DNA of 64,000 nucleotides from Mycogone perniciosa (Eukaryota; Ascomycota; Sordariomycetes; Hypocreales; Hypocreaceae): assembly GCA_025331125.1 (NCBI GenBank), contig JAOALB010000120.1, positions 1 to 64,000 on the forward strand. Direction: 5' to 3'. Shown in pieces: positions 41,050-52,107 of the stretch. The notes beneath the pieces were generated by a model. It worked only from the letters and a program-made list of their open reading frames with translations. It was not told the origin of the DNA and did not search any database. How positions within the stretch are numbered: position 1 is the stretch's first letter; the number at the start of each line of letters is the position of its first letter. A program made the translations under genes and the position numbers.

Positions 41050-41565
41050 AAAATAATAATTTTTAACCCTTTTATATATACATTAAAGGCAAAAATAAAT
41101 AAATAATAAAAGAGACTTTTTATATTAAAATAAAAAAATAAAACTATAGCTTTTTCTATAAAGTATTTATATATTAAACAGAATATATAAAAGTAATTTA
41201 AAAACCTATTATATTCTTTAAAAGATATAGCTACTTTCAATATTTATATAAAGAAATATAGGCCTATTAAGACTATAAATAAGCCTTTTAAGGAATATAC
41301 TTTTATAAAAAAGAAATATAGGAAATAACTGGCTTAATAAAGGAGTAATATTAAAGGTTAAACTTAATTAAAAAAGACTTTAACTATATTAAGCCTAATA
41401 TTATAATTCCCTATATTTTTTAAATTATTTAATATTAATATATATATTAAGTATTATATATAAACTTTAAGCCTATATATATACTATTATTTTATAAGTT
41501 AATATATATAATTAAATAATTCCCTTTTTTATTTTTTTTATTTTTTAACTTTAAATAAATAATTT
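41050..41565 (+). repeat. Dispersed repeat D, copy 2
   Basis: Matches 3,690-4,190 in the same orientation, sharing ATATAGGCCTATTAAGACTAT. It abuts the GGAAGG-family fragment. Confidence 0.7.
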
Positions 41566-41760
41566 TATAATACTTTATTATTAACTATTATGAAAGGCTA
41601 TACCTATTATATAAAATTAATATATTATTTTTTATTTCTTTTTAAATTTATTATATAATTATATTTTCTTTTTATATATTATATTATATATTAATTTAAC
41701 TTTATATTATTTAACTTTTTAGCTATTTTTTATATTTAATTTAAAACTTTTAAAATATTA
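41566..41760. other. End of the AT-rich block
   Basis: Last stretch of very low GC. Composition changes to normal within a few tens of bases after about 41,770 (AGTGTATTGAGAAACTAGGG). No feature marks the switch itself. Confidence 0.7.
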
Positions 41761-41984
41761 GTATTTATAGTAAGAAAGTGTATTGAGAAACTAGGGCTAG
41801 CAGGAAAATAAGTGGTGTCATTTATAAGCTAGGAGGAAACCGAACAGTAAATAGGTGGGGCGTGGCATGGTTAGAGGCCGGATAAAACGGCAGCAGAGAT
41901 ATATTGTATAGGCGGAGCTTACCCTTTGCGTGGAAACGGCGTCCAGGCCAAACTCGCCAGAGGGCCGGGCTGGCAAAACCTCTG

Positions 41985-42094
41985 GCAAGTTCGATGACCA
42001 GGGTAGGTTCCCCGTTCGCTTCCCCATAGACAAGCCATTAGCCGGCAGATTAGTAGCTGGGTGGGTGACCACCAGCGAACACCGGCTGTTGCAC
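41985..42094 (+). pseudogene. 5S rRNA pseudogene (3' two thirds preserved)
   Basis: From about 42,011 the sequence follows the fungal 5S rRNA consensus: CCCGTTCGCT, AAGCCATTAGCCGG, then the internal control region TTAGTAGCTGGGTGGGTGAC and CACCAGCGAACACCGGCTGT. This region is closer to consensus than in the second copy. The first ~30 bases do not show the expected ACATACGACCATA start, so helix I cannot form. It lies ~200 bases before a second 5S-like copy in the same orientation, just inside the normal-GC DNA. It is likely a relic, as fungal 5S genes are dispersed and often leave pseudogenes. Confidence 0.7.
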
Positions 42095-42184
42095 TTCGTA
42101 TGTCTTTCTTTTTTGCCTTCTTTACTGTTGTGTATTACTTCGTATGCAGGTGTGGATATAATGCAAGTTGAGAGAGCAAGTAGC

Positions 42185-42306
42185 ACATACGACCATATCC
42201 ATTGGAATATACGGGATCCCGTCCGCTCTCCCATCGTCAAGCCAATGAGAGGCAGAGGCAGATTAGTAATCAGGTGAGTGACCACTGCCGAACACCGGCT
42301 GTTGCG
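42185..42306 (+). rRNA. 5S rRNA-like gene, probably degenerate
   Basis: About 121 bases, the expected 5S length. It starts with the conserved ACATACGACCATA and includes GGGATCCCGTCCGCTCTCCC, AAGCCAATGAG, a control region GATTAGTAATCAGGTGAGTG, GACCACTGCCGAACACCGGC and CTGTTGCG followed by a T run (RNA polymerase III terminator). CATTGG near the 5' side is complementary to CCAATG, so one internal helix is kept. However, the internal promoter departs from the usual GTTGGGTGGGTGACCACCAG at several places, and the 3' end pairs poorly with the 5' end. I lean towards a diverged or dead copy, but a functional variant is possible. Confidence 0.6.
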
Positions 42307-42656
42307 TTTTTTTGGGTATTTTTGGTGTTTGGTATCTATGAATTTTGCTTTAGCTTGTATCACGTTGAAGCATTTGTGAAGAAGACAATGTTAGATGTGA
42401 TTGGTAGAGATGTGATTGGTAGCTGTCCCCAAGTTGCAAGGCTGCGCTAGCTACTGATTGGTCCAAGCTGGGTGGTTCGTTTCCCAAACAACTTCAGCCT
42501 TGCCAACCTGGCTCCAAATTTCCGGGAGTACACTGACACGCGCAGCCGTCGAAAGAACTTCATCTCTACCAAACGCGAGAGCAGCTCCGCCGTTGGATTG
42601 CTCGCTCGCAACGCCTCTCTCCTCCATTTGCTTCTCCTCCCTCGCAAATCGCAACC

Positions 42657-42784
42657 ATGTCTCTCTTTCAGTCGACAGCAGGCGGCGGCTCAGGGCTCTT
42701 TGGTCAGTCCACGCAACAAAATCAATCCAGCGGCACAACATCGACCGGAGGCGGACTCTTTGGCGGAAGCCTGTTTGGGAGTGG

Positions 42785-42815
<31 letters not shown>

Positions 42816-45800
42816 AAACCTAGTGGTCTCTTCGGCTCAGCACAGCAGCAGAATCCGCAACAAAGCGGCAGTATCTTTGGCCAGAGCACGCTTGGCCAAA
42901 ACACAGCGACCGCACCAGCCCAACAGAACACAGGCTTGTTTGGGCAACCGGCTCAGAGCCAGCTAGGAGGTGCCCCATCCGGAGGCTTTTTCGGACAGGC
43001 AACCCAGACTCAACAGAATGCCGGTACCGCCCTGGGACAACAAAAGCCGTCGCTTTTCGCAGGGTCGACCCTCGGCAGTAGCCTTTCGACAGCAAAACCG
43101 TCCTTGTTTGGGGCCTCGACAGTTGCTACAGCTCAGCAGCCTCAACGGAATACTTCCTCGGTGTTCGGTGGGAGCTTGCTTGGTGGTCAAACCCAGGCCG
43201 CCATGCCCAATGCAACAACCGCTGCGCCAGCACAGCCCGCAGGAGCCTACTTCGACAGCCTCTTTGCGAAGACACAGAAAGCAGGGACTGTCAATTCAAA
43301 TATGGAAGATCTCCCCAGCTTGGAACTTGGGTTGGGCGATCTGCGCTCCCGGTTGAGGAAGCTGCAATCCAAGCAGACTGAGAGAGCAGATGGAAAGGCT
43401 CATTATTTGCTTGCGGCTTCTGGTGTTGATCTTGGAGCTGCAGCAAAAGACCTTGGTATGCTGGATGTTCAGGGCGGACGAACCGAGCGAACCACGCATA
43501 GCTATGCTCCGAGCGAAGTCGATGTCGAAACATACCTGTCCAACCTTCAGACGAAGACTACCTTGAGCATGATTCAAGACGGACTAGAGCGATCACTACG
43601 CGATTTTGATAATTTCCTGGAGGACAATGTGGCTATGGAGTGGGATGCACAACGGAAGCGCATTTACCAGCACTTCGGAATCAAGCCCCGTGAGAGCTCG
43701 GCCGCAGCAGGTGGTCGGGAGGCCCAGGGCTGTTTTGGTCGCTCTCGGAGAAGCAAGGCGCAAGGAAATGCCCCCCGCGGCGCCCGGAGCACCATGTTTG
43801 GCAATTCGACTTTCCAGCGCTCTGTCATCGGCGCCCCGACCAGGATTGGAGCGCACCAGTCCAAGTTCTCCGATGTCGACCGCTCGACAGATGGCTCTGG
43901 CAAGTCTCGAAGCGAGGACCGCGCTCTCCGCGACAGACAGGCGAAGCTGGCTGAAAAGGTGCGCAGCCTTAATGCTTCCCGTTTACTGGGCCAACCTTAT
44001 CCCATTCTTGCAGAGCTGGCAGAGGTGGAGCAAAAGTCTTACGAGCCACATGCGCCTCATGTCGTAGAAGCCTACCGGGCTATGATTGAGATTATTGGCG
44101 AAGATGCAGAGGCCGAGACGACCATCAATAATGCTACGGCTAAGGAGCGTCAGTTTGCCGGCATGTATCTGGACGAAAACCCCAATTCGCCTCAGTCGGT
44201 CGAGATGAGGAAGCGTATCCTGAGTGGTGCCAATGATTTCCTCGAGAAGCAGTTCCTTCGTGAAGTAGAATCATTGATTGCGAAGCACCCTCACGAGGCC
44301 AAACTCGGTGGTCTCCCCGACATCACGAGCAAAATCAAAGCTTACATTCGTCTCCGGTCCGCCAGGAAAGACTTGGTTCCCGATAACACCGAGCTCCAGC
44401 AGATCAATGGCGAATACGTCTGGGCAATAGTCTTCTATCTGCTTCGATCTGGAAACGTGAATGAGGCAGCCAAGTACGTCAATGACAACAGCAATCATTT
44501 CAGGGGCATCGATCGGACGTTTTCGACATATCTCAACAACTATGCGGCCAGCGAGGACAGGAGAATCACTAACAGGAAACTGCTGGACCGCTGTACCAAC
44601 GAGTATATCCAACGCTCCCGCAACGCTCCTGAGAATACCATCGATCCGTTCCGCATGGCTTGCTACAAGGTGATTGGTCGGATTGAGCTGAACAACCGCA
44701 ATCTGGAGGGTCTGAATACGGACATCAACGACTGGATTTGGCTGCAGTTCAACCTGGCTAGGGAAGGTGACAAGGCGCTCGAAATGGCGGGCGAGTCATA
44801 CGGGTTGGCAGATTTGCAAACCAGTATCAAGGAAATCGGACAGAAGCATTTCCCCAAGACCACTTCTGACGATAACAACGGCAGCTGCGGTATGTTCTTC
44901 TACCTGCAGATCCTGTCCGGCATGTTTGAAGACGCAATCGCATATCTGTATCCTTTCTCGTATGTGGATGCGGTCCACTTCGGCCTGGCTCTCGAGTTTT
45001 ATGGCCTATTGCGTCCCAGCGATCCCATGTCTGCCTCCAACGATCTGCGCACCCACAGCATCAAGGGCCTGTCTCAGATCAACTTTGGCCGTATGATTGG
45101 ATATTACACACGAGACTTCCGGGCAGCCGATGCCGTGTCTGCGGTGGACTATCTTACCCTGATCTGCCTGAACCAAGACCTTGGTGGAGAGGCAGGCGCG
45201 CGTCATAGCGGTCTCTGCCATGAAGCCCTCCGGGAGCTTGTTCTGGAGACGCGCGAGTTCAGCAAGCTGATTGGAGATATCAGACCGGATGGCCGCCGCA
45301 TTCTGGGTGTCATTGAGGGCCGTGGTCCGTTGATTGGCCTTGATGGACAGGATGATTTTGTCAGCACAGTGACGCTGCAAGCCGCCAGCTTTGCTGATGA
45401 GAATGGTCGAACTACGGATTCGGTCCTTCTCTATCATCTGGCTGGCGAGTACGATGCGGTTGTGGCCATTGTCAGCCGCGCCTTGAGTGAAGCAATCTCG
45501 CTGGAGATTGGAGACGACCCTATGCGTCTGATGCCCGTCAAACCTAGAGCTGGTGGCCAGGACGCCGACTCGCAGCAGGGCAGCAGCCTCAGCCTAGCGT
45601 CCATTGACGACCCTGTGGAGTTGGCCAAGACGATGATGACTATGTATGAGAGAGATGCGATGTTCTACAGGAAGATTCAGGACCAGAACAAGGTGGCCTG
45701 TCGGGTACTGCTGGAAATGAGCACCATCAAGAGCCTGGTTGAGGCCGGCCAGTGGGCTCAATGTCTAGACGTAAGTTCCCTCGGTTGGGCTGGGCTGACA

Positions 45801-46149
45801 GACGAGATGCTAACGCTTGCAAAAACAGAAAATTCGGGCCTTGGAAATCCTGCCTCTGGAGGCGGGCGGCGATGCCAGTACGATCAGAGCGTACGCATCC
45901 AAGTTCTCTAGTCTGTCGCAGCCCGTTTCGATCAACGTGCCGAACTTGATTATGTGGACGATCATCAGCTGTGTGCGGCAGAAGGAGCAGCTCGTAAACG
46001 GGCAGTTTAGCGGCAACGAGGGTACGAGGAGGATGATGGTGGAGCAGCTAAAGCAGATGGTTCTGGACCTGACGACTTATACGAGCCAACTGCGGTATCG
46101 GTTCCCACCGCATCTGCACGAGGCATTGGCGAGAGCGTCGGCGGAGTGA
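42657..46149 (+). CDS. nic96: Nucleoporin Nic96/Nup93 with N-terminal FG repeats
   Basis: Scaffold nucleoporin of the inner ring of the nuclear pore, linking the Nsp1 channel complex to Nup188/Nup192. Two exons, 42,657-45,770 and 45,829-46,149, give 1,144 residues. The 58-base intron has GTAAGT, TGCTAAC and an ACAG acceptor, and splicing is in phase (..QCLD | KIRALEI..). Residues 1-200 hold GLFG/SLFG/SIFG/GFFG-type repeats and a 10-residue poly-Gln. A short helical stretch follows at about 222-240 (LPSLELGLGDLRSRLRKL, like the channel-complex-binding helix). Then comes a Ser/Arg-rich stretch ending FGNSTFQRSVIG (about 381-392), resembling the second linker motif. The Nic96 alpha-solenoid runs to the C-terminus. 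Length is close to filamentous-fungal orthologues and longer than yeast Nic96, which lacks FG repeats. The ATG has A at -3 and is the first good start. First gene beside the AT block. Confidence 0.95.
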
Positions 46150-46892
46150 TGTGGTGTGATGTGATGCAGACTGGCATTAGTTTGAGCTACTATAAATAAT
46201 GTGACTGTGAAGGGTGCTATAGATAGAAGAGTGGATTCTTAAGATTGGGACGGGAATATGACGCGTGTTCTGGCGATTGTGAGAGTGCTCCACCAGTGTA
46301 CTCCGTATAGTATATGTACTACTCGAATGAACAAAACCACCCCCTGTTGACATTACCAACAAACGTTGCAAGTATATTAGTAGTACTAACGTTAGTACTC
46401 GGTACTATAATATGAGTCCTTGGTTGAATAGTAGCAACTATTAGTATTAGTGCTACTAGTATTGGTATTAGTACTGCAGATTTATCAAAATTGTCTCCGT
46501 CGCATTGCCTCGCGTCGCCTCGCCTCGCCTCGCCTCGTGAGCAGATTTTTTGCACGTGCCGCCTTCGCCCAAATAGCGCCGCCTCTTGACTCGCAAACCT
46601 CCTCCCTTGCCCGCCCTCCTGACTCAGCAGCTCGGCCTTCATAGGCCAGCTTTGCCAAACTCCCCATCTCCACCATAGGCCACCCCCCATGCAACGTCCG
46701 CTCGCCCCTGTTTTTGCCACTTGTTTTGATGCCACTATTATCGCTTGTCCTGCCAATATTCTGTGCGCCCTCGCCCGCCCGCCCCAGTGTCCGACGGCCT
46801 GTTAGGGGCCCTTTTTCCTCCTTCGAGCGTCGTCTGATAATAAGAGCGAGACAGAGAATCGGAGGGACAGAGGAAGCGGGAGTGGGAAATAC

Positions 46893-46938
46893 AACACGCG
46901 GAGAGAAAGACAGAGAGAGGGGGAGAGGGAGAGAGAGG

Positions 46939-46970
<32 letters not shown>

Positions 46971-46992
46971 GAGAGAGAGAGAGGGAGACAGG
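46893..46992 (+). repeat. (GA)n microsatellite
   Basis: About 100 bases of nearly pure GA/GGGA purine repeats upstream of the bZIP start. In the complementary strand this is a CT tract. Confidence 0.9.
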
Positions 46993-47060
46993 AGCAAACA
47001 GACACACCCTGTCCCTGTCTGTCCCTACTCGTACTGGCTCTGGCTCTACTACTTCGTACC

Positions 47061-47089
47061 CCCATCCCATCCCATCCCATCCCATCCCC
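47061..47089 (+). repeat. (CCCAT)5 pentanucleotide repeat
   Basis: Five tandem CCCAT units followed by CCCCATT in the presumed leader of the bZIP gene. Confidence 0.9.
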
Positions 47090-47367
47090 ATTACTACTAT
47101 TACTGCTACTACGAAGTACTACTGCAATCTATCCCCATTCTCTGGGAGGCTCGGCAGCTACACGCAGGACGGGAGACGCCCGGCCGGCCCGCTAGTCTGC
47201 CCCAGCCATAAGGTAGCGAGCCTGGAGCTTGCAGCCCTTGCGGCGTATCATATCACCCTTGCCCTACCTTGCCCTGTCTTGTCCTTCCCAGGGACAACGG
47301 GGGCGGAGTGTCTGTGTTCGTTCGTTCGTGTGTTACGTAGCCCGGCTGTCTTATCCGGGTTTGATAT

Positions 47368-49637
47368 ATGGGCCCCGGACCTGCCGGTCAGGACGGGTTG
47401 AGTCCCGGAGGAGAGTCGGTGGCCAGTTGTGGAAACGGCATCAACAACATCCCCGCGAAGCGCGAGGTTGAGACTGAGTCGACGACATTGTCAGATGGCA
47501 GTAGAGCAGCTGCTGGGTCGGCCGCTGCCATGGCCGCCATGGCCGCGGACGCGGACGCGGAAGTAGTCACGAAGAAGAGGAAGACGGGCACAGGGAGTAG
47601 AGGCGTTGCCAACTTGACGCCGGAGCAGTTGGCCAAGAAGAGGGCGAACGGTGAGTTTGTTCGCATTTCACACCCTCTCATGTCACCCATACCGACCCTC
47701 TTTCACCTTCACACACCTTCACACACCTTCACACACCTTCTGTAATAAACCTCTCCCCATTCTCTGTCTCTGTCCCATGCCGCCTAAACCCTCCAATGTG
47801 GCTGGCGGCCCTTTAGCTTTCATCTCCTCCAATAACGTCATCATGCAAGCCCACGTCCAGACACCGCATATATGATGTGTTGCACTTGCGTAACCATACT
47901 GTTGGCTGACGCTAACCGAAACCCTTTCCTCTGATAGACCGCGAGGCTCAGCGCGCCATCCGCGAGCGAACTAAGAATCAAATCGAAAAGCTTGAGCGCC
48001 GCATCCACGAGCTCACCAACTTGAATGCCTATCGGGAACTCCAAGCTGTGATACGGGCCAAGGAGGCTGTTGAGTTTGAGAATACCGACATTAAAAGGCG
48101 ACTGGCTAGCGTTATTGATCTGCTCCAGCCGATTGTCGGACCAAGTAAGTTTTGGAACGGACCATGATGAGAACTGTCGGAAACTAATTCAAATACAGAT
48201 GCTGCTGAACAACCCTATATACCACCTGTGCAAGCGTACACGCCATCTGCTACCGCCCAGACGTTGAATAGCACCAACTACCACGGTTCAACGCCAACCA
48301 GTTCTGCGTCGCCAGCAGGAGGACCAGATCAACATGGTTGTCAGCCGCCACAGCCTGGCTGGCACAGTGCCGGTCACAGGACGCCCACGTCACAACTCCA
48401 AGGCAACTCTGGCAACTCTGGCAACGGTATCGAGGAGCATACACGGGTAGCGCTAGAGCAGCAGCGTCAGAGTCTCCGCCATGGCTTAGAGATGAGTCAG
48501 GAGCGCCTCGATCTGGACTTCTTACTCGATAAGGAGTCGGACCAGCGACAGCGGATACCCAAGCTGCAGATGGGCATCAACGGAGCCCAAGACTCGCCGC
48601 ATTATCGCCATGTACCCATGAAGCATGACTGGACACTCATCAGCCAAGACCATACAACACATGCTCGCTCAAGTAGCGCATGGGAACCACCGGCACACAT
48701 GGGCCTGCCCACCTCTTTACCCAGTCACCATGGCCACCACAGTCACGACTCAGCAGCGTCGCCTCCTGAATATGCCCGTCGTGATACTCCTGGCCATCAA
48801 CACCAACACCCACACTCACACTCACACGGCCCTAGCCCCAGTCCCGGGTTCGGCAATCCCCCCGTTCCACCAGCCTACTCTGACGAGATCGTTCACCCAA
48901 ATAACCTACCCCGTTACGCCACTCCCGTCCGCAACTGCAGTCCAACCTGTCCCCTCGATCACCTCCTCCTCGACTTCCTCGTCGAGCGCCGTCAGCGCGC
49001 CGCCGATGGCCTTCCGCTGCAGGAGGTTGCCGGGCCGCGGTATCCGTCCGTCTCATCACTTCTCAACCCAGCCAACAGCGTCTACAGCCACCCGTTGTCC
49101 AAGTTCTTCACCGACATCCTGACCAAGTTCCCGGACATCTCCCGCTTGCCAGAGAAAGTTGCCGTGCTGTACGTCATGTTCCTTCTCACGCGGTGGCAGA
49201 TCTCCCCCACCAAAGACAACTATGAGCGCATACCCGAGTGGATCCAACCGCTGCATTGTCAACTCGTTGAATCCCATCCCGCGTGGATCGACCACCTCCC
49301 CTTTCCACGCATGCGGGACTTCCTCGTCCAAAACTATCAGTCTGGGGATTACCTCTTTGATAACTTCTTTGTTCCGTTTACCACTACGCTGTGCCTCTCC
49401 TGGCCGTACGAGGACACGGACACGCTGCTTCAGAACCCAGACACGGATGAGTTGATGATTAACCCCGTGTTTGAGCGCCACCTGCGGAATCTAGATAATT
49501 GGAAGCTTGGCGAGGCGTTTGAGCAAGCGTTTCCTCGGTTGGGTCCTCTGTGCAATATATACAAGATTCATCCAGCGAATTGCTCTGCTCCTCCGCAGTC
49601 CAACCACAGACGGTGCTCCACACGCTCTGGGGTTTGA
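47368..49637 (+). CDS. bZIP transcription factor with C-terminal DUF3425
   Basis: Three exons: 47,368-47,650, 47,938-48,144 and 48,199-49,637. They encode 642 residues. Introns are 287 bases (GTGAGT..GCTAAC..ATAG) and 54 bases (GTAAGT..ACAG), and both keep the frame. An in-frame TGA at 47,362-47,364 makes 47,368 the first possible ATG. Residues about 83-105 are the basic region, ending RANDREAQRAIRER, followed by a leucine-zipper-like helix (KLERRIHEL..). Asp95 occupies the place usually held by the DNA-contacting Asn of bZIP proteins, a variation I know from this DUF3425 subgroup. Residues 165-430 are low-complexity with a His-rich patch (about 361-373). Residues about 430-625 fit DUF3425, a domain of fungal bZIP regulators. 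Nuclear DNA-binding regulator; targets unknown. No orthologue symbol recognised. Confidence 0.9.
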
Positions 49638-50323
49638 CAACGAACAAAAACGTCCCTCCTTTCGGGAACTTGAAAGGTGACTCCTTTTTTTTTACTTCTT
49701 TATTCGGCATCTCCTTGCATGTGATATTTTGGTGGTCGCAGATTCTTCACTCTGCGGCTATGAATTACGCAGTGAGAAAAGTTTTTCTTTATTTCTCCAT
49801 TTGAAAGGGACGATCATTATTCGGGAATGCAAGCAAAGGTCGTTGGAAAGGAAAGGAAGGGTATTCGCTTTTTTTCTGATTGGTGGGAATCACGGGAGTT
49901 TGACAAGCAGGCTCTCTCTCAAGGCAGAGGGACTTTTTTTTCCCCCTTATATAGGACATGGGGGATTCTACATAGCTTGAAAGGGGGAGAGGTCGTTGAG
50001 GGGAGGGTATACATAGGTGCAGTTGGTGTATCTATTCGGCTGTTTCCTTATCCCTCAAGCTCTAGGCGTCGAAGTGCTTGCAACGGGGAATCAAGAGCGT
50101 CAACAAATACATGGACATGATGTTGCTTTTAATGTTTCCGTGCCATAACCGTTCCGTGATTCATAACTCATATATTCATTTACACATTTCATCCATATCT
50201 GTGTCCAGCAAGGTTTCATCTATAGCAAAATAAGCCCCCCTTTTCCCCCGGGGGATCCTTGGGCTACGCAAAGCCATCAAAGCCATCACAGGTAACGACG
50301 GCAAAACCCTCCTCCCCTCCTTT
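49638..50323. other. Convergent intergenic region
   Basis: 686 bases between the 3' ends of the bZIP and DCAF4-like genes, presumably their untranslated tails. It contains T-rich runs (49,687-49,695; 49,925-49,945) and no gene. Confidence 0.6.
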
Positions 50324-52107
50324 TCACTCCTCGTCCTCACCAGCCCCAGTCGTTGCGAACCCAAACTTGCGCAACATAGGCCCCTCCGCAAAGAACAAGC
50401 TCGGCCGCTTCTCCCCCGGCAATGTCTGGAACATCATCGCGCGGATCGGCGTCTCGCTCGAGACCCGATCCAAGCCCTGCGCGCCGGGACTGCGCACCAC
50501 TCTCCCCGTCTTGAGGCTGAACAGCTTCACCGTGCCGTCGTCGTGCGCGGCGGCTACGACGTTGAGCTCGGGACACACGGCCCAGCCGATGTGGAAGTGC
50601 GCTTGGTTGCGGTACTCGGGGAACTCGAGGATGGGACGCGCGCCGTTGGGTTTCCGGGAGAAGAAGCGCATGTCGTAGAGCGACATGCTGTTCTGCAGGC
50701 CTGCGACGAGGACCTGATGGGGGTTCACGCTGCGGAGGTGCGAGATGGAGCTGGCGTGGGGGATCCAGCGCCACTCGCACTCCGGGACGCGCATGTCGGT
50801 GATCCAGAGACGGGGCTGACGGCCGCCAGCGAGGACGATGTTGTGGTTGCCGTTTTGGAAGTCCTGGTCGAAGATCTCGCGGGGAGTGTTGTTGTGTTTG
50901 TTGCGGCGGTGGGTGCTGGGTTGAGACTGTCCGTGGGTTGAGAGCCAGGCGATGGAGTCGTTGGATCGGACGCGGAGAAGACCTTTGTTGGTGCCGATGA
51001 CGCAAAGGAGGTCTGAGGATGCTGGGGCGGGTGTGCATTGGTAGACGCCCCATGGGCCGCGGAATTGGAGTTGGGTCGTCATTTGTTCATCGTTGGTTGC
51101 TTTGTGACTGGGAGTTAGTCGAAACACGAATAGATAGAGAGTCAGAGCAGGGGCATTGTTGCCGACATACAGCCATCATACAACTGGTACGGCTGGACGT
51201 CAAAGCTCGACTCCAGCGGCGGCTCGAAGAAGTAAAAGGCGTTCCCATGATTCGGCTCTCGCGAAGTCATCATGATCTTGTGAGACGGTTTATGATAGGT
51301 GATGGACGACACTTGCGGGCAATAGACCATTTGAGTCCCAAGCCTTCGACTAGTGCTGTCCGCTCCCTCAACTTTGGACGGGAGGCAGATGCTATTTCCC
51401 GGTTCCTTGATCAGCTTCAGTCCATACTTAAAAGGGGGAGGTGAAGATGCCGCTCCTCACTTTTCGTTGTCATCGGTGGTGATGGGAGCTCCCACTATAA
51501 GCTCCTCATCCATATCTGATTCCAAACCATCAGTCACACTCCATCAGTCACACTCCATCACTCACCCAGAGCATTTCTTTTCACAAGGAAACGGGAATAG
51601 CAACTCACTCGCGTAGACCAACCCCGTCTCCTGACCACACTCCGCGCCTCCCACATACATACACCCCATATGCGCCATCCTCGCCCTCACAAAACTCGGC
51701 GCAAAGGGAATACACCCCTTATCCACCACGCCGCTCGCCCACATGGCAGCCCCCAGGTCCTCATTATACGGCCTGCCCCAGCCCGGCTCCGCAACGCCCC
51801 TGTACTCGATCTGGCGAGACAGCAAGCCCAGCGCAGTGACGTCGCGACGCATGCCATGGCGTTTGATATGGTTCTTGGTCAAGTCCGCTCTCTGGCGCTT
51901 CGTCTCTGCAGCTTGGACCTGGACCCTGCGCTTCTTGACAGAGTCGGCGGACCATGCTGCTGAGGGGGGTGCAGTTTGGGACTTTTCGATCTTGAAGTAC
52001 TTCTTCTTGTCAGAGTCTATGATGGAAGTCAGTTTCTCGGGCGTCATGAAAACTCATAAGAAGGGGAATCTCGCACCGTAATAGTATCCCGGCATATCTC
52101 CCGGCAT
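50324..52107 (-). CDS. DCAF4-like WD40 repeat protein
   Basis: Five exons in coding order: 52,107-52,077, 52,016-51,609, 51,515-51,461, 51,391-51,171 and 51,099-50,324, giving 496 residues (human DCAF4 is about the same size). The N-terminus MPGDMPGYYYDSDKKKYFKI (spliced) matches the PGYYYD..K.KYFKI signature of DCAF4/WDR21 proteins. A basic linker follows, then a WD40 propeller. Residues WITDMR (about 337-342) and LYDMR (about 379-383) resemble the WDxR box that docks DCAFs on DDB1. The likely role is a substrate receptor of a CUL4-DDB1 ubiquitin ligase, inferred from the family. Introns 1 (60 bases), 2 (93) and 3 (69) have good signals. Intron 4 (51,170-51,100) uses GTATGT with CTAAC but an AAAG acceptor, the weakest point. 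The 55-base exon 3 is predicted by phase and CAG acceptor. Reading on past its end hits TGA, so the splice is needed. Confidence 0.82.
51531..51570. repeat. 14-bp tandem repeat in intron 2 of the DCAF4-like gene
   Basis: CAGTCACACTCCAT occurs twice in tandem, followed by a partial, related third unit (CACTCACCCAG). It lies within the intron. Confidence 0.8.

Larger units (their letters stand above)
46150..47367 (+). promoter_or_regulatory. Intergenic/leader region of the bZIP gene with simple repeats
   Basis: No gene. It contains TAGTATTAG-type repeats (46,380-46,475), a CCTCG run (about 46,508-46,537), a long (GA)n purine tract (about 46,893-46,992), a (CCCAT)5 run (about 47,061-47,089) and TTCG repeats near 47,318. 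The region most likely holds the bZIP promoter and a long 5' leader. One TACTCCGTA motif lies at 46,299-46,307, near the nic96 3' end. Confidence 0.55.

Noticed and set aside
41037..41240. 67-codon minus-strand frame of Phe, Ile, Tyr and Lys residues
   Set aside because: This composition is what any AT-rich DNA yields. It falls at the start of a copy of repeat D.
41818..42363. 181-codon minus-strand frame and overlapping + strand frames
   Set aside because: They run through the two 5S rRNA-like sequences. No protein domain is visible and the overlap explains the openness.
46485..47211. Overlapping frames of 117-170 codons upstream of the bZIP gene
   Set aside because: They consist of Ser-Leu or Arg-Glu repeats generated by the (GA)n tract.
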